Source: Atrichornis clamosus (taxonomy: Eukaryota; Chordata; Aves; Passeriformes; Menuridae). From it: DNA of 64,000 nt. The notes under the pieces were generated by a model. It did not search any database and was not told the origin of the DNA. It saw nothing but the letters and a program-made list of their open reading frames with translations. The DNA is taken from contig WBMZ01012199.1 in assembly GCA_013400975.1 (NCBI GenBank), positions 124,001 through 188,000 on the forward strand, written 5' to 3'. Of this stretch, positions 12,742 to 23,375 are shown piece after piece. Position 1 is the stretch's first letter; every line of letters begins with the position of its first letter. Position numbers and translations under genes: made by a program.

Positions 12742-15700
12742 CTGGAATGCTTTCAGTAAGACAAGAGGCAGTTACCTACTTCAGACATTGTAACAAAAAA
12801 ATTGAATCATATTTTAGAGCATTTTGCTATTTATAGCTGCTGGGGATAAGCCTTCTGTTGTGCATTTATGGATAAAAAGGATTGCTAAAACCCCTACATT
12901 CTGAAATGGGAACATAGCAGATTATTTAGGCCCAGACATATCCTTTACTTCTATATTTAACATTTTCAATGCCCATGTCAAAACAAAACAGTAGAGATCA
13001 TTTTATCTGCCCTGTCCCTTCCCATCAACAATATTACAGCAACAGCAATGACTTAGATTTCTGCAGAACTGGCAAAAGCAGGAAGGTATGCTCTTCTTTC
13101 TTTTAGAGCTGAGTGACACCAGCAATGTATTCACGCTGTAAGTGCTAGTTAGCACACCCACCCAACAGACTTCTGACAGAGAATGCTCCTCATCACCTGA
13201 AGCCTAATTTCTAATATCTTTTTTGTTTCAGGATTTCAGGACTAACTTCCAGAACTTCAGCTGTACTTGCAGGTAAAGTAAATTCTTCAGGCAAGCATAA
13301 TATTCTGCAGTAATGCCAACATACTTTAGATAGTCAGTACTAAGCATCAAATTGGAAGTGGGCAACATCGGTGTACAGGAATGTACAAATTACTTTAGCT
13401 AGAAACTAAAGGGAAATTCCTCTTCATGGAATCAGAGCAGTTACACACATCATATTTCATATTCAATCATTTATATGTGGTAACATTTTGTTTGATAAAT
13501 TTCAATTTAACATGTATTTGGATAAAATTATTATCCCCTTCTTAAATACTTTGTTACCTAACTAATGATTTTTTTGCCTTGCTGGATCACTTATTGTTAC
13601 TTTAAATGCCTTTCAAGACAGCCAATTTACAACACTATCTGGGTGTCCTATTTATGCTGAAGAGGACAGTCAGTTACTGGTAACCAGTGGATTTTATTTC
13701 CTTCACAAATTAGGTGTTCAACTTCAAAGTTCAAGAGACAAACATATTTAAAGATAATGTCATGCAGGCATATGTTTTCTCAGTTTAGAAATTATTTTTC
13801 TGCTTCTCAGTACCTTACAGCTAAATATATTTTCTTTTACATGTATTTACTATGTAGAGGAATAACATGGACTATAGTTACAGGTTTTTCTTCAGTTCAG
13901 CTATTTATGACAGTTCACCCTGAATGTATCTGAGTCCCAGTAATTTCTGCGGACAAAAAACCAAACAAGAAAAAACATATTGTCTCTTTAAAGATACTTG
14001 GTTAGCAGGAATTTAGCCTATAAATACCTGACAAAGACACTAAAAGAAAGCAAGCATGTAAAACCTTCAATTACAGAACACCAGCCACTTCTGTTTGGAA
14101 CAGTTTGCTTTGTTCTTCCATTTCCTGAATTCCTCTCAAGACCAAATCCTTAGCACAGGCACATCATTCAGACATGCTCCAGTAAGGCTGTGATACTACA
14201 GCAGAAGAGAAGCCATTAGTTGAGAAAGGGTTAAGCACACCACAATACAAATTTTGCTGTTAATTCAGGCAACAAATATCCAATTAATAGGGCAAATGTA
14301 ATTTCCACCATCTCATTCAGAATTCTGGGGACTCCAGACATGGGTATAGAACAAACCAAATACTCTGGTGTGGATGTAGAGAGCCCAGCCCACATACACA
14401 CACACACCTGCTTCAGACAATTTAACAACCATCACTCAAGGTCAGACTTGTATCCTAGTAGCTACCATTAGCCACAACTGCACCCAGGCTGATTTTCATA
14501 GGCTAACACTACTGCACTTCTGCATTCTTCAGTCCATTATACCATTAAGTGGGAGAAAATGCCAGGTTTTAATGTGTCTAGTTCCATTGATCCTGTAATG
14601 TAAACTGAATTTCAAAAACAGTTATTTAAAAACACCCAACCCTATTTCTGGAAGAAAAATGAGATTTTGGATTAAGTATATTTAAAATTAAAATTTACCT
14701 GTTAGAAGATATGATTTTAGTTAATGAGAAAAGACTAATAGAAATGCAGATTTTGGTACTAATGTCTGGACTTAATCCTCAACATACATCTTACCTCATC
14801 AATGCCAGCTAAGGGTTTTATCATCTAAAAGGCATATGACACCTTTAAAGTCCCTGTAAGGTTTGCTCAAGGACTGAGACACTTACTGTTCTTTATCTGA
14901 ATTTCTAAACAAAAACAGAACTGAAATTAAGGAATAGCTTTAACTCATGTCATTTGAAAGTTATGCATTCTGTTTAATACTCTGTATTCTATTTAATACT
15001 TCATCTCACACGCCTTCCTTAATAAACAGATTCCAGGAATCACCACAGTGAAATAAAGAAAGAAGTGATGCTTTGGCTTGAGGTGACAGTGTTAATAATC
15101 AGTTCAGAAAACAGAACCTGAAACACAGGATTAACAACTCCTAATAGAAATTTTGTATTCTGCACTCTTCCCTTTCTTTGAGACTTGTTAGAGAGGCTAA
15201 GGAAAGGGCCAAGTGCTACCACTGCTCTGCAAATTATATACCTCAGTCTCAGAGTATACTTCTCAGTGGGGGTGAGGTCAATCTCTAGGTTAAAAAAGGA
15301 AATTCTGATTTAAGCAAAATATTACTTGAGAAAGAGAATGTGAAAATGCTGTGTGAACTTCTTGCTCACATGCTTAACTGAAAAATGCCATCTTAACTTC
15401 TACTTGAACATACGTAAGATTTACTCTGGGTCTTACGATCTGATGATGCTGCAGGCATAAGAGGAAAAAAAACCCCCCATAACTAGTTTCAAGCCATACT
15501 CACCTTCTTTGATTACAAAGCCAGTCTCAAATCAAGAGACCTAGATTTTGCTCTACCTCACAGTGGAAGAATGCTGTAAACAGTTTTATCACAGATAAAA
15601 TTGACAATGTGGCTGCTCTTGGCTGCGAGAGACAAAAAACCCCCCAGACCAGCACTAAAAAGTCCCCAAGTTACTTTGCTATTAAGTCATAGCTCCTGGA

Positions 15701-17589
15701 TACAATTCTGTGTATTGACACTCCAAACAAAAAACAAGAGCACCGGAATCTGTGAAATTGAGATATACATTACTGGAATATGTCTTAACACTTGTTCAGG
15801 TTATATTGTGTACAAAGAATACTTTCCCTATGAGAAAATCCTTTCTATATACTTAATTTTCAGTAAAATATTGTTTTGTTCATCAGATCAATCTGATTCA
15901 CAGAATGTAACTTAAACAAAGCATAAGAAATTTGTCAGAGGGAGAAGATGAAAGTAGTTTCAATGATCTGCCTAATGATGGAAAAATATAAATAATGGCA
16001 AGAAATCTACCTACTAAGTCAGTGGGAAAAGAAAGACAAAAAGAAGAGAAGCAAAGTACCATCCAGTCACCTTGTGCTGTATCTTAAGCATGTAAAAAGC
16101 TATAAGCAAATTTACCCAGACAGTAGTCAAAGGTGCTAGAATGTAATAAATACAGAAAAAAACTGTGGAAAAGATACTACCAACTTTTTAGATTAAGGAG
16201 GTAATTTAAATGTATATACATAATGGTAAGATCATGACAAATACCACCTGGTGACTTTTTTTTTCCTTTTCATCTTGTCATTCGTGTATGAGAATTAATG
16301 AAAAACATAAAGGTGAATTCTAGGCCAAAACCTCTGTTATGTGGTAAACTAGAGTGAACATTTGCAACCTGGAAGAAAATTCATTCCAAGATGTAACTTA
16401 CCTCAAACCAGCTACTGTTTACATACCATACATTGTTATTCAATACTTCTGCTATTTGGATAAAACTTATCTAAAGTAACAGATATTTGGATAAAACTAA
16501 TGTAAGAATGTATTATCTGCTTTAATGATAATTAGGCATTTTGCTGTCCATCACCTGGAGGACTCGCCTTTTTGTACCAAAATAAGAAATTGACCAAAGT
16601 TGAGATTTCCCAACCATTTGATTATATCCTCAGCCTTTTCAAGTAGCAATTATTATTCTCTACCTAGCAGTAACTAATTAAAGAAAACTCAAAACAGATA
16701 AATTAAGTCATAAAGCACACAGAAATCTAGGTTTAGTCAGCTTAGGCTAGTTACTATTTAACGGAAATGACCAGTTTCCGGTTGTCAGGGCAAACAGCTA
16801 GCAACTTCCATTTCAACCTGCACTATTTTGTGCTCCTGTGAAGTTCTGCACCATAGCTTTTATTTCAATAGTATTCCAGATGAAATTTGCTTCCACACAC
16901 TAAATGTACCAGAAATAAAGACACTAAATGTAGTAGAACATTTCAGTTCTAGTACTAAATGTAAATGTACTAGAACATTTTAGTTCCTTCTTTCTGCTTC
17001 TAAACATGTTCCAAGTTCACCAAGTTTTGTCTTCCAAATACAGGTCTTGGACCTCTTTCTACTGCAAAACTCCTCCTCTCCGGATTTCTCTTTTTTAGCT
17101 TGACTCCACTGTCAGTGCTCTTTCAAAGCAAATTTCCTATTTAGAGCTGACAAAAGATGAGCAGAGTTGGCAGCAGTCAACGCAGCCAGTGAGAGCAAAA
17201 ACGACTGCTGGGAGAAGTTTTGACCAGGCAGTGTGTAACCTGAGTGGTTTCACTGATCAGGTACGCAAAATAACTTGCGTTTTGCTCTACCCGTGTGTAG
17301 TGTGCTCAGGTAGCACTGTGAACACGTACCTCTAGAGAAATACAGACCTCCAATGCGGAAGGTCCGACTATCCAGGTTTCTAAAAAGGAAACCCCCCTAT
17401 CGAACTGTGACCTCTCTTATTTAATTAGTAGTATATAAATTAGATACAACTAATTCTACTGGCAGAATTTCAGGATTTTTGCTAGTAGTGTTTCACACCC
17501 AAGCTGGCACGTCTCAGGAGAATTTGTCTTTTACCACCACCGTGCAGACTTTAGCTGCATCACCACGCTTGCTGCCTCTGCTTCAAGAG
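12742..17589. other. AT-rich non-coding stretch left of the CpG island
   Basis: No exon or mobile element was recognised. It contains a short repeated segment at about 16,899-16,985 (listed separately) and a 15-base direct repeat TATTTGGATAAAACT at about 16,454 and 16,485. It is probably the 5' end of TNFAIP8 intron 1 if the CpG island call is right. Confidence 0.5.
16899..16985. repeat. Short degenerate tandem repeat (ACTAAATGTA units)
   Basis: The string ACTAAATGTA occurs three times, and GTAGAACATTTCAGTTC is followed by the similar CTAGAACATTTTAGTTC. This is an imperfect local duplication of about 30-50 bases. No function is suggested. Confidence 0.6.
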
Positions 17590-18300
17590 CTACAGGTCAG
17601 TTCTGTGCGTGCCCCAGCACACCCTGAGGAGGGAGACGGCTGACTCGTGGCGAAAGCAGAAACATTTCTCGAAAAACAGCAAAAATCTGCTCGGGAGGAG
17701 CGTCGGAGGTAAGTGCGGAGGTCCGGTGTTCCCGAGCAGAACAGCCTTCACCCAAAGACATCGTGAGGGAACTCTCCCAGCGTGGTTTAGGGCAGCTCCC
17801 ACCCGGAGCGCGGCTCCGAGCTGGTGCCGGGGCTCCGCACCACCGAGAGCCGACGAGGCAGGAAGCGGCAGCGACCCGGCCCCAGACCCAGCCCGACGTC
17901 CGGCCCCAGACCCAGAGTCATATTTCGTCTCCCGGGCTGAGTCCGGTTGCTGCCAGGGTCGCCACCGGGCCCCAGCCCGACCCGCTGCCACCCTCGGGCG
18001 CGGGGCCTGGGGCCAGGGCCTCCCGGCGCCGCGGGAGCGGGATGGGGATCCGGCCCCGCGGAGAGGAGCGCCGACACTTACTGTGTGGGCACGGGGCGGC
18101 GGCGGCGGGAGCGGCCGGAGCGGCGGTGCCGAGCGATGCGGGGCGGCGGCAGTGGCAGCAGTTCCCGGCTCCCCGCCGGCACCGGGGCGGGGCGGGCAGC
18201 TCGGCCCTGCCCTGCGCTCGCCCCAGAGCCAGGGGTGGGGCGGAGCCCGCCCGGCCCACTCGACCCCTGCCGCCGCCTCTCGCCGAAGCATGCAGCTAGT
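17590..18300. promoter_or_regulatory. CpG island promoter, probably of TNFAIP8 (minus strand)
   Basis: Base composition changes abruptly from AT-rich to very GC- and CpG-rich, with GC boxes (GGGGCGGGGCGGG near 18,184 and CGGGGCGGCGG near 18,100). Open frames on all six frames here are a by-product of GC richness. No other stretch in the window has this composition, so it is the only clear housekeeping-type promoter. It lies about 5 kb beyond the DMXL1 stop codon in DMXL1's direction of transcription. In human, as I recall, TNFAIP8 follows DMXL1 head to tail, so a minus-strand TNFAIP8 start is the best reading. Naming the gene is inference because no TNFAIP8 coding sequence is in the window. 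Confidence 0.75.
18082..18290 (-). other. TNFAIP8: Putative non-coding first exon of TNFAIP8 (start uncertain)
   Basis: On the minus strand, the CpG island contains CCCACACA followed by GTAAGT, a near-perfect splice donor (intron starts at 18,081 and reads leftward). The exon ends in A. From memory, the short TNFAIP8 isoform makes its start codon across the exon 1 / exon 2 junction (A|TG before Ala-Thr-Asp), which would fit an exon 1 ending in A. The upper boundary (transcription start) is a guess. No exon 2 is present in the 18 kb to the left, consistent with a long first intron. Confidence 0.4.
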
Positions 18301-18396
18301 AAAGGAGTTTCAAACATTACCAGGGCAAACCCTAAATTCTAGTGAGCTGTATGCTGAGGAAGTTTTGGCAGCAGTTTGCTGCCAGCCTGACTAGAC

Positions 18397-18404
18397 GCAT
18401 GCGC
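18397..18404. promoter_or_regulatory. NRF1-type site next to the CpG island
   Basis: GCATGCGC is the core of the NRF1 palindrome and sits about 100 bases from the GC-rich block, upstream of a minus-strand start. Single short motif, so a weak call. Confidence 0.35.
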
Positions 18405-18780
18405 TACTCATGCCCACTGTGTGACTTGAGTAGGAGCCGTTAGGAGTTAAAGGACAGTACCTGTCTCAAACACTACGAAGGCCACAGAAGGGAGGAATCT
18501 GTGCCAGGAAGGTGCTATTTCCAGGCTTGGCAGGGGCAAGATCTAACTAGAACATCCTGGTTAATGCATCCCTACCGTGACAGACTTTGTGAAAAGCAGC
18601 AGCTCGTACACGTATCACCAAAGAAAAATCATCCCAAGTTATGGGACAGACGGCATCTGCAATCACCAACAGCCAACGCAGCCCCCTGAAAAGGCCTCTG
18701 TGGATACCAGGAACCTGGACTGTATAAACGCAGTACTATTCAATGACCTAAGGGGAGGTTAAAAAGTTTGGGAAGAAGGA

Positions 18781-19437
18781 TGTACCAATGATAGTGGATA
18801 CAAAGAATGCAGAATTTACAGGCCACAAGGACATCTGCCAGAACTACCAAGATAAAGAAGGGACTAATAAACCCAATTGAGCAACTGTGCTGAAATCTCT
18901 GACTGAATAAAAGGTAATTCCGGCAAGGGGAGATTGCAACCACCAGCTCGCAGCCCTCTGACCCAAGAAACCCACTGACTCAAAAGAAGAACTGAACATG
19001 CGGGCTAATTAGCATAAGAAGTGATGGGTTCATTAACCAAGAGAAGATAGAATACTAATTAATAAGAGAACTATGCCATTTGTAGCCAATAAGCATTAAT
19101 TCCTCTGTCTGCTAAAATGTATAGTGGAAAATTTTCATAGTTGGTGGCTGATCTTGTGTACACAGCACACCTTTCTGCATAGAACTTACTAAGAGAAGAA
19201 TAAACCAGGTCTCCCCACCCCACTACCAAGAAATTCAGGGTGAAGAAGGGCCAACAGGACAGCTGTACTCACAGGTGGTGACTATCTTCTGCTTGCACGC
19301 ACTCACTCACACTCTCTCTCTCTCTCTCTCTCTCCCCCCTGTACACACCAAAAGCTACAAAATAAAGCCAGTATTGCTGAACTAGCATTTGCATCTAAAT
19401 TCGGGTAGAGGCATCTCTCACTAATCAGATCGTAACA
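18781..19437 (+). mobile_element. LTR-like element (endogenous retrovirus remnant)
   Basis: The element starts TGTACCAATG and ends CAGATCGTAACA, giving TGT/ACA ends. Near the 3' end ACAAAATAAAGCCAG supplies a poly(A) signal with a U5-like tail of about 80 bases. Directly before it lies a purine-rich tract (GGGAAGAAGGA and, further left, AAGGGGAGG) of the type found before a 3' LTR. I see no matching target duplication, so it may be the 3' LTR of a deleted provirus rather than a solo LTR. Bounds and family are uncertain. Confidence 0.55.
19313..19334. repeat. (CT)n microsatellite
   Basis: About eleven CT units followed by a short C run, inside the LTR-like element. Confidence 0.9.
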
Positions 19438-20760
19438 GGCACACTCATCCCTGTACCTCTGCTAGAGGTGGACACATTAGAGAGGTGAAGGTCCCCAAGA
19501 CTTTCACAGATTTTCAAGTTTAAATGAAACAGAAAAGGGGCTCAAAAAGTTAAGTTGTGGCAGATAACAGAAAGTGCTATCACTACATAAGCCTAATTTC
19601 ACTGCAAAGTGACTTAGTTGTACTCAGTTCTGCTACTTATGCATGGCAGGGGGGAGGGAAGACATATCAACAACATGCACATTTTAGAGCTAGAAATGGG
19701 AGGAATAAGAAACACTAGGAAACTTGGTAAATCAGTATCTTTATTTTATAGAAAGTAGTTTGATCAGTGTGCTGAACCTGCCATTAGCGATGGTTTTGCT
19801 ATTTTTAATAAAAATAAACATTTGAAAAGAATTACCTTGGAGAGTATATCCCCTTAATCACTCTTGCTTTTTTCGTAACTATTGCATCTAATCTAACACT
19901 GGGTGCTCTTAAGAGGACGGGGGTTGTACCTACTATAGGGTATCTCAACAGTTTATTTCCTGCAACTGCTTCTGAAGTTCCTAAAATGCAGTAGAACACG
20001 TATGCCCTAACCCTGCACCACCATGGCACAATAAAAAATCTGCATCTATTCTGCTTTTGTCCATCAATATCCTGCAGCTGTCAGCTGCAAATTTTCTGGT
20101 GTAAAGTCACATAGCAAGCCAGTTTAAGTACCAGATGGCCAGAGTTTTAACTTTCACAAGTTACTGAAGTAATCATAAAGAAGTTAGATCATGTATCTGT
20201 TTGAGGTAACAAAATCAGTTAGCAACACAAGAATGACACATTCTAACAGCATAATGTATTGCTACACAGACAAACACAAGTCACAACTGCCAGTCTATGA
20301 TATTTAAAAGGGACATTATCAACTACAAGTGAAGTTATTTTGCCTGGACAATAAATTGTTACTTATTAAGCATTGGTAAATGTAATTTTATGTTCAATTT
20401 GTGCACATGGCTACTTTAAGCACAGAGTCCTCTGTAGGCACTACTACCCTGAAGTTTGAGTAATTTGCACAGTAACAGGGAAAAAGCATTACTTGCTAGA
20501 GGACAAAAGTCAGTGGAAGGCAAGGGTAACAACCAAGAGAGTTCTGAGTTCAGTTGTTCTCCAAAGACTAGATTCAAAGTTGAGACTGTCCCTTTAAAAG
20601 TTTCAGATACAACAGAATTCAACTAATTTTGACTCCATCATTACAAGGAAGCTACTGATAATTTGTCTTACAATCGTTAAACATCAATGAACATTATGCA
20701 AGTGAACAACGATTTGCAAATGAAACAGCAGCAACATGGAACTCTAGAAGGTTGAGTTTC
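19438..20760. other. Non-coding stretch between LTR-like element and DMXL1 3' region
   Basis: Nothing recognised. It may include the far end of a long DMXL1 3' UTR. Confidence 0.4.
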
Positions 20761-20767
20761 TGCAGGA

Positions 20768-23150
20768 TTTATTGGAAAGATTATAAAGGTGTGGCAAATA
20801 TATTGTGATCTTATATAATTTAATTTTGAGAATACTTTATGTTAACTATAAACTGTACTGTTCATGGTCAGTACTTTTCTGGTATAAGCGTAAGTTTGCC
20901 AAGATTTTTCAAAATGCAGCTTTACTCAGAAAAATGACAACATTGGCAAATTACATATAAAACCTGCTCAGTTTGCAGATGGTAAGACAGCTTTTTGTGA
21001 CTGCCAGTACAATAAATTTGAGTTTGAAATATTAAAGCTAATGAGATATAAATATTTAAGGACAAAATATCAAGGACATAATTAGATAATACTGTCATGA
21101 TTTTTGCACATGTAACTTTGTTAGTTCAGTGGGTGTATAAAACTGATGCATGTATAGGCAGCTATAAAGTTACAGTTTCAGCTGATTCTAAAGAAGTGTG
21201 CTACTGTTTATTTCACTGTTTGCCTTCTTCCATAAGAGTAACGAATATTAGAAATTCAGCCACTGAGCAGATACGACATACTCATTGGGCTAGTCTGTTT
21301 TGTAAGGTGGTGTCCCTCTTAGCCACTTTTCTGGTCCATCACTGTACTTAAACTGTTTTGATATCAAGTTCAATTTCAATCTCTAAGTGTGAAGGAAGAA
21401 CAATTACAATTGAATCACTGAACAGCTCTACCACTTTGAAATGCTGTTACATGTTTCTTCATGGCAAAACATTCACATTGTTTTTATTGCACAATTTGAA
21501 ATTCAGGTTATGTGCATAAAAACCTTCATAGTGTTTGAACTGCAACTTGCAAAACATACATTTTAAATAACCTTAATACATTTTACAAAATCTTTTTAAA
21601 CAACTTTATATTCTTAAGATAAAAGCATCCTGAGAATGTTACATAGTTCATTATACAAGCCCTTCATTTCTGCTATGCTTTATTTATCCCCATAGTTCCT
21701 AATCTGACAAATTTATTTTACAGTTAATATCTTGGTGCTATAGTTCACAAAATATCTTTTACCAAAAAGTACACCACTGGCATTCAAGTAATCCAGCCTC
21801 ACACCTAATTTACAAATTAAAGCTTTGTCAAGCTCTCAAGTAAGGAAAAGTAAACCAAAATACATACAGAAACAGTTTAGCTGACTAAAAAACAAAAAAG
21901 TAAAGGCTTTGTGCATTAATAATTTGGTCAAACATTTAAGTTATGCAGTTTAATATTTTGGCAAAAAAACCTCCTCTACATCTATCCTCTTCAAATTTTC
22001 TTTCATTTGACACCAGATGTAAACAAAAACATCAAGAGAGACTGACAGTGTTGAAGTACTTTGTTGTTGAATATTTCCTTCTTCCTTTTTTAAAGTACTT
22101 AGGAAAAGCAGACGAACACAAAGTAAGTGCTCAGAATGAGCTGAGTATCCTTGGGCTAAATGAAAGTCTCAATGGAAAAAAAATGTGAAAATAAATTAGG
22201 TCGGGTTCTTAATTTATTTCCTCTACTGACATCTAAATAAATAGTCTTTGAAGAAATTCTAATGCCATATCCTGAAGCAGTATCTTCCTGTATCTTTCTG
22301 ATCAAGTCTAATACTTTACACATAATCTTGACTATTTCACTAGGAAGATATCCATTCATATTTACATTTTATTTTTGTAAAGGGAGTGTTCAGGGTTAAA
22401 AATATATTTATTTTCAAAAGGTAAGGCTGCCATCCTGATGGCAGTGATACAAGCTATAGAACAGAAGACAAGTTACAGAACATCCTTCCATTTCTTATAC
22501 TCTAGATGAAAGGAAGGAGATCAGGCAAGTTAGAGAGGTAAACAGCCTGGATTCTGGGAATGGAGACAGAGAGTGACTCGTTACTTGAATGCTTGCATGA
22601 CCAGGAGTATTCACTCCTACAGACTTTGTTTCTCTTCTACACACAGGTATAAATTTTTATTGTCAGCTAACTAAGCAAATTGAGAGGAAAGACAGTTATG
22701 GTTGCCACAATGAAAAACAACACTACCTATAGTTTCCATTGGGACAGACATGCTTTTACAAAGTGGCCAGGTGTTGAACATAAACAGAGGTCATGCCCAG
22801 ATGTACACTCCAGGTGAGAGTGTAACTACCTCAAAAGGAAGAATAAACCACTTCATCAACACCTTAATAATATTATAACTATATAACTCGGAGTCATCTT
22901 TATCTTTTATTTTAGGCAACGATCAAAATCTGAAGGACCTTGTTCATCTTTAAGGCATTAGTGCATCAGGGACTAAAAGCTCCAGGTAATTAATAAATAG
23001 GGGGATTGACATGGAAGGGGAGAAAGAAAAAATATCCAAAACATCTTTGTGTCACAAGCTCACTGTGCATCTGTTTTGTTGGTTAGTTCCAGGAAAAATA
23101 TTTTCAGGGATGGCAGAATGGGAATGTTATTCACTATTCTGAGCAAAACA
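20768..23150 (-). other. DMXL1: DMXL1 3' UTR region with candidate poly(A) signals
   Basis: The minus strand continues past the TAA at 23,151-23,153 into AT-rich sequence without introns that I can see. AATAAA hexamers on the minus strand lie at 22,906-22,911, 22,656-22,661, 22,368-22,373 and 20,768-20,773; which is used cannot be told by eye. A Pumilio-type TGTAAATA lies at 22,359-22,366 beside the third hexamer. The 3' end given here is the most distal candidate. Confidence 0.45.
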
Positions 23151-23375
23151 TTAGATCATAAACTTCACATCATTTTTTAACACATCCTTTAAAGGGCTGA
23201 ATCTATCAGGCAAGATTCTCATCTTTACTGTTCCATCAGCACCACAGGAAAATATGTGATTTGCTGGTCCTGTCTCAATTTGCATGACTCCTGTCCCAAT
23301 GTTTCTGAAGAGAGACTGTCGAGCATGTTCATTGATGAAAGTGTGAAGAAGATTAAATGTAGACAGACTCCATAC
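23151..23375 (-). CDS. DMXL1: DMXL1 window exon 30 (last coding exon, stop TAA)
   Basis: The exon is 225 bases including TAA at 23,151-23,153. It encodes VWSLSTFNLLHTFINEHARQ, FRNIGTGVMQIETGPANHIF, SCGADGTVKMRILPDRFSPL and the C-terminal KNDVKFMI. It holds the final WD blade; the GADGTVKMRILPD strand and C-terminal tail are the strongest evidence for DMXL1 rather than DMXL2. Acceptor TTTTCAG. Confidence 0.97.
   Translation of the reverse strand, partial: VWSLSTFNLLHTFINEHARQSLFRNIGTGVMQIETGPANHIFSCGADGTVKMRILPDRFSPLKDVLKNDVKFMI

Noticed and set aside
17590..18394. Long overlapping open frames on both strands (up to 261 codons)
   Set aside because: They arise in five or six frames at once from the GC-rich CpG island, with Ala/Gly/Pro/Arg-rich low-complexity products and no family resemblance.
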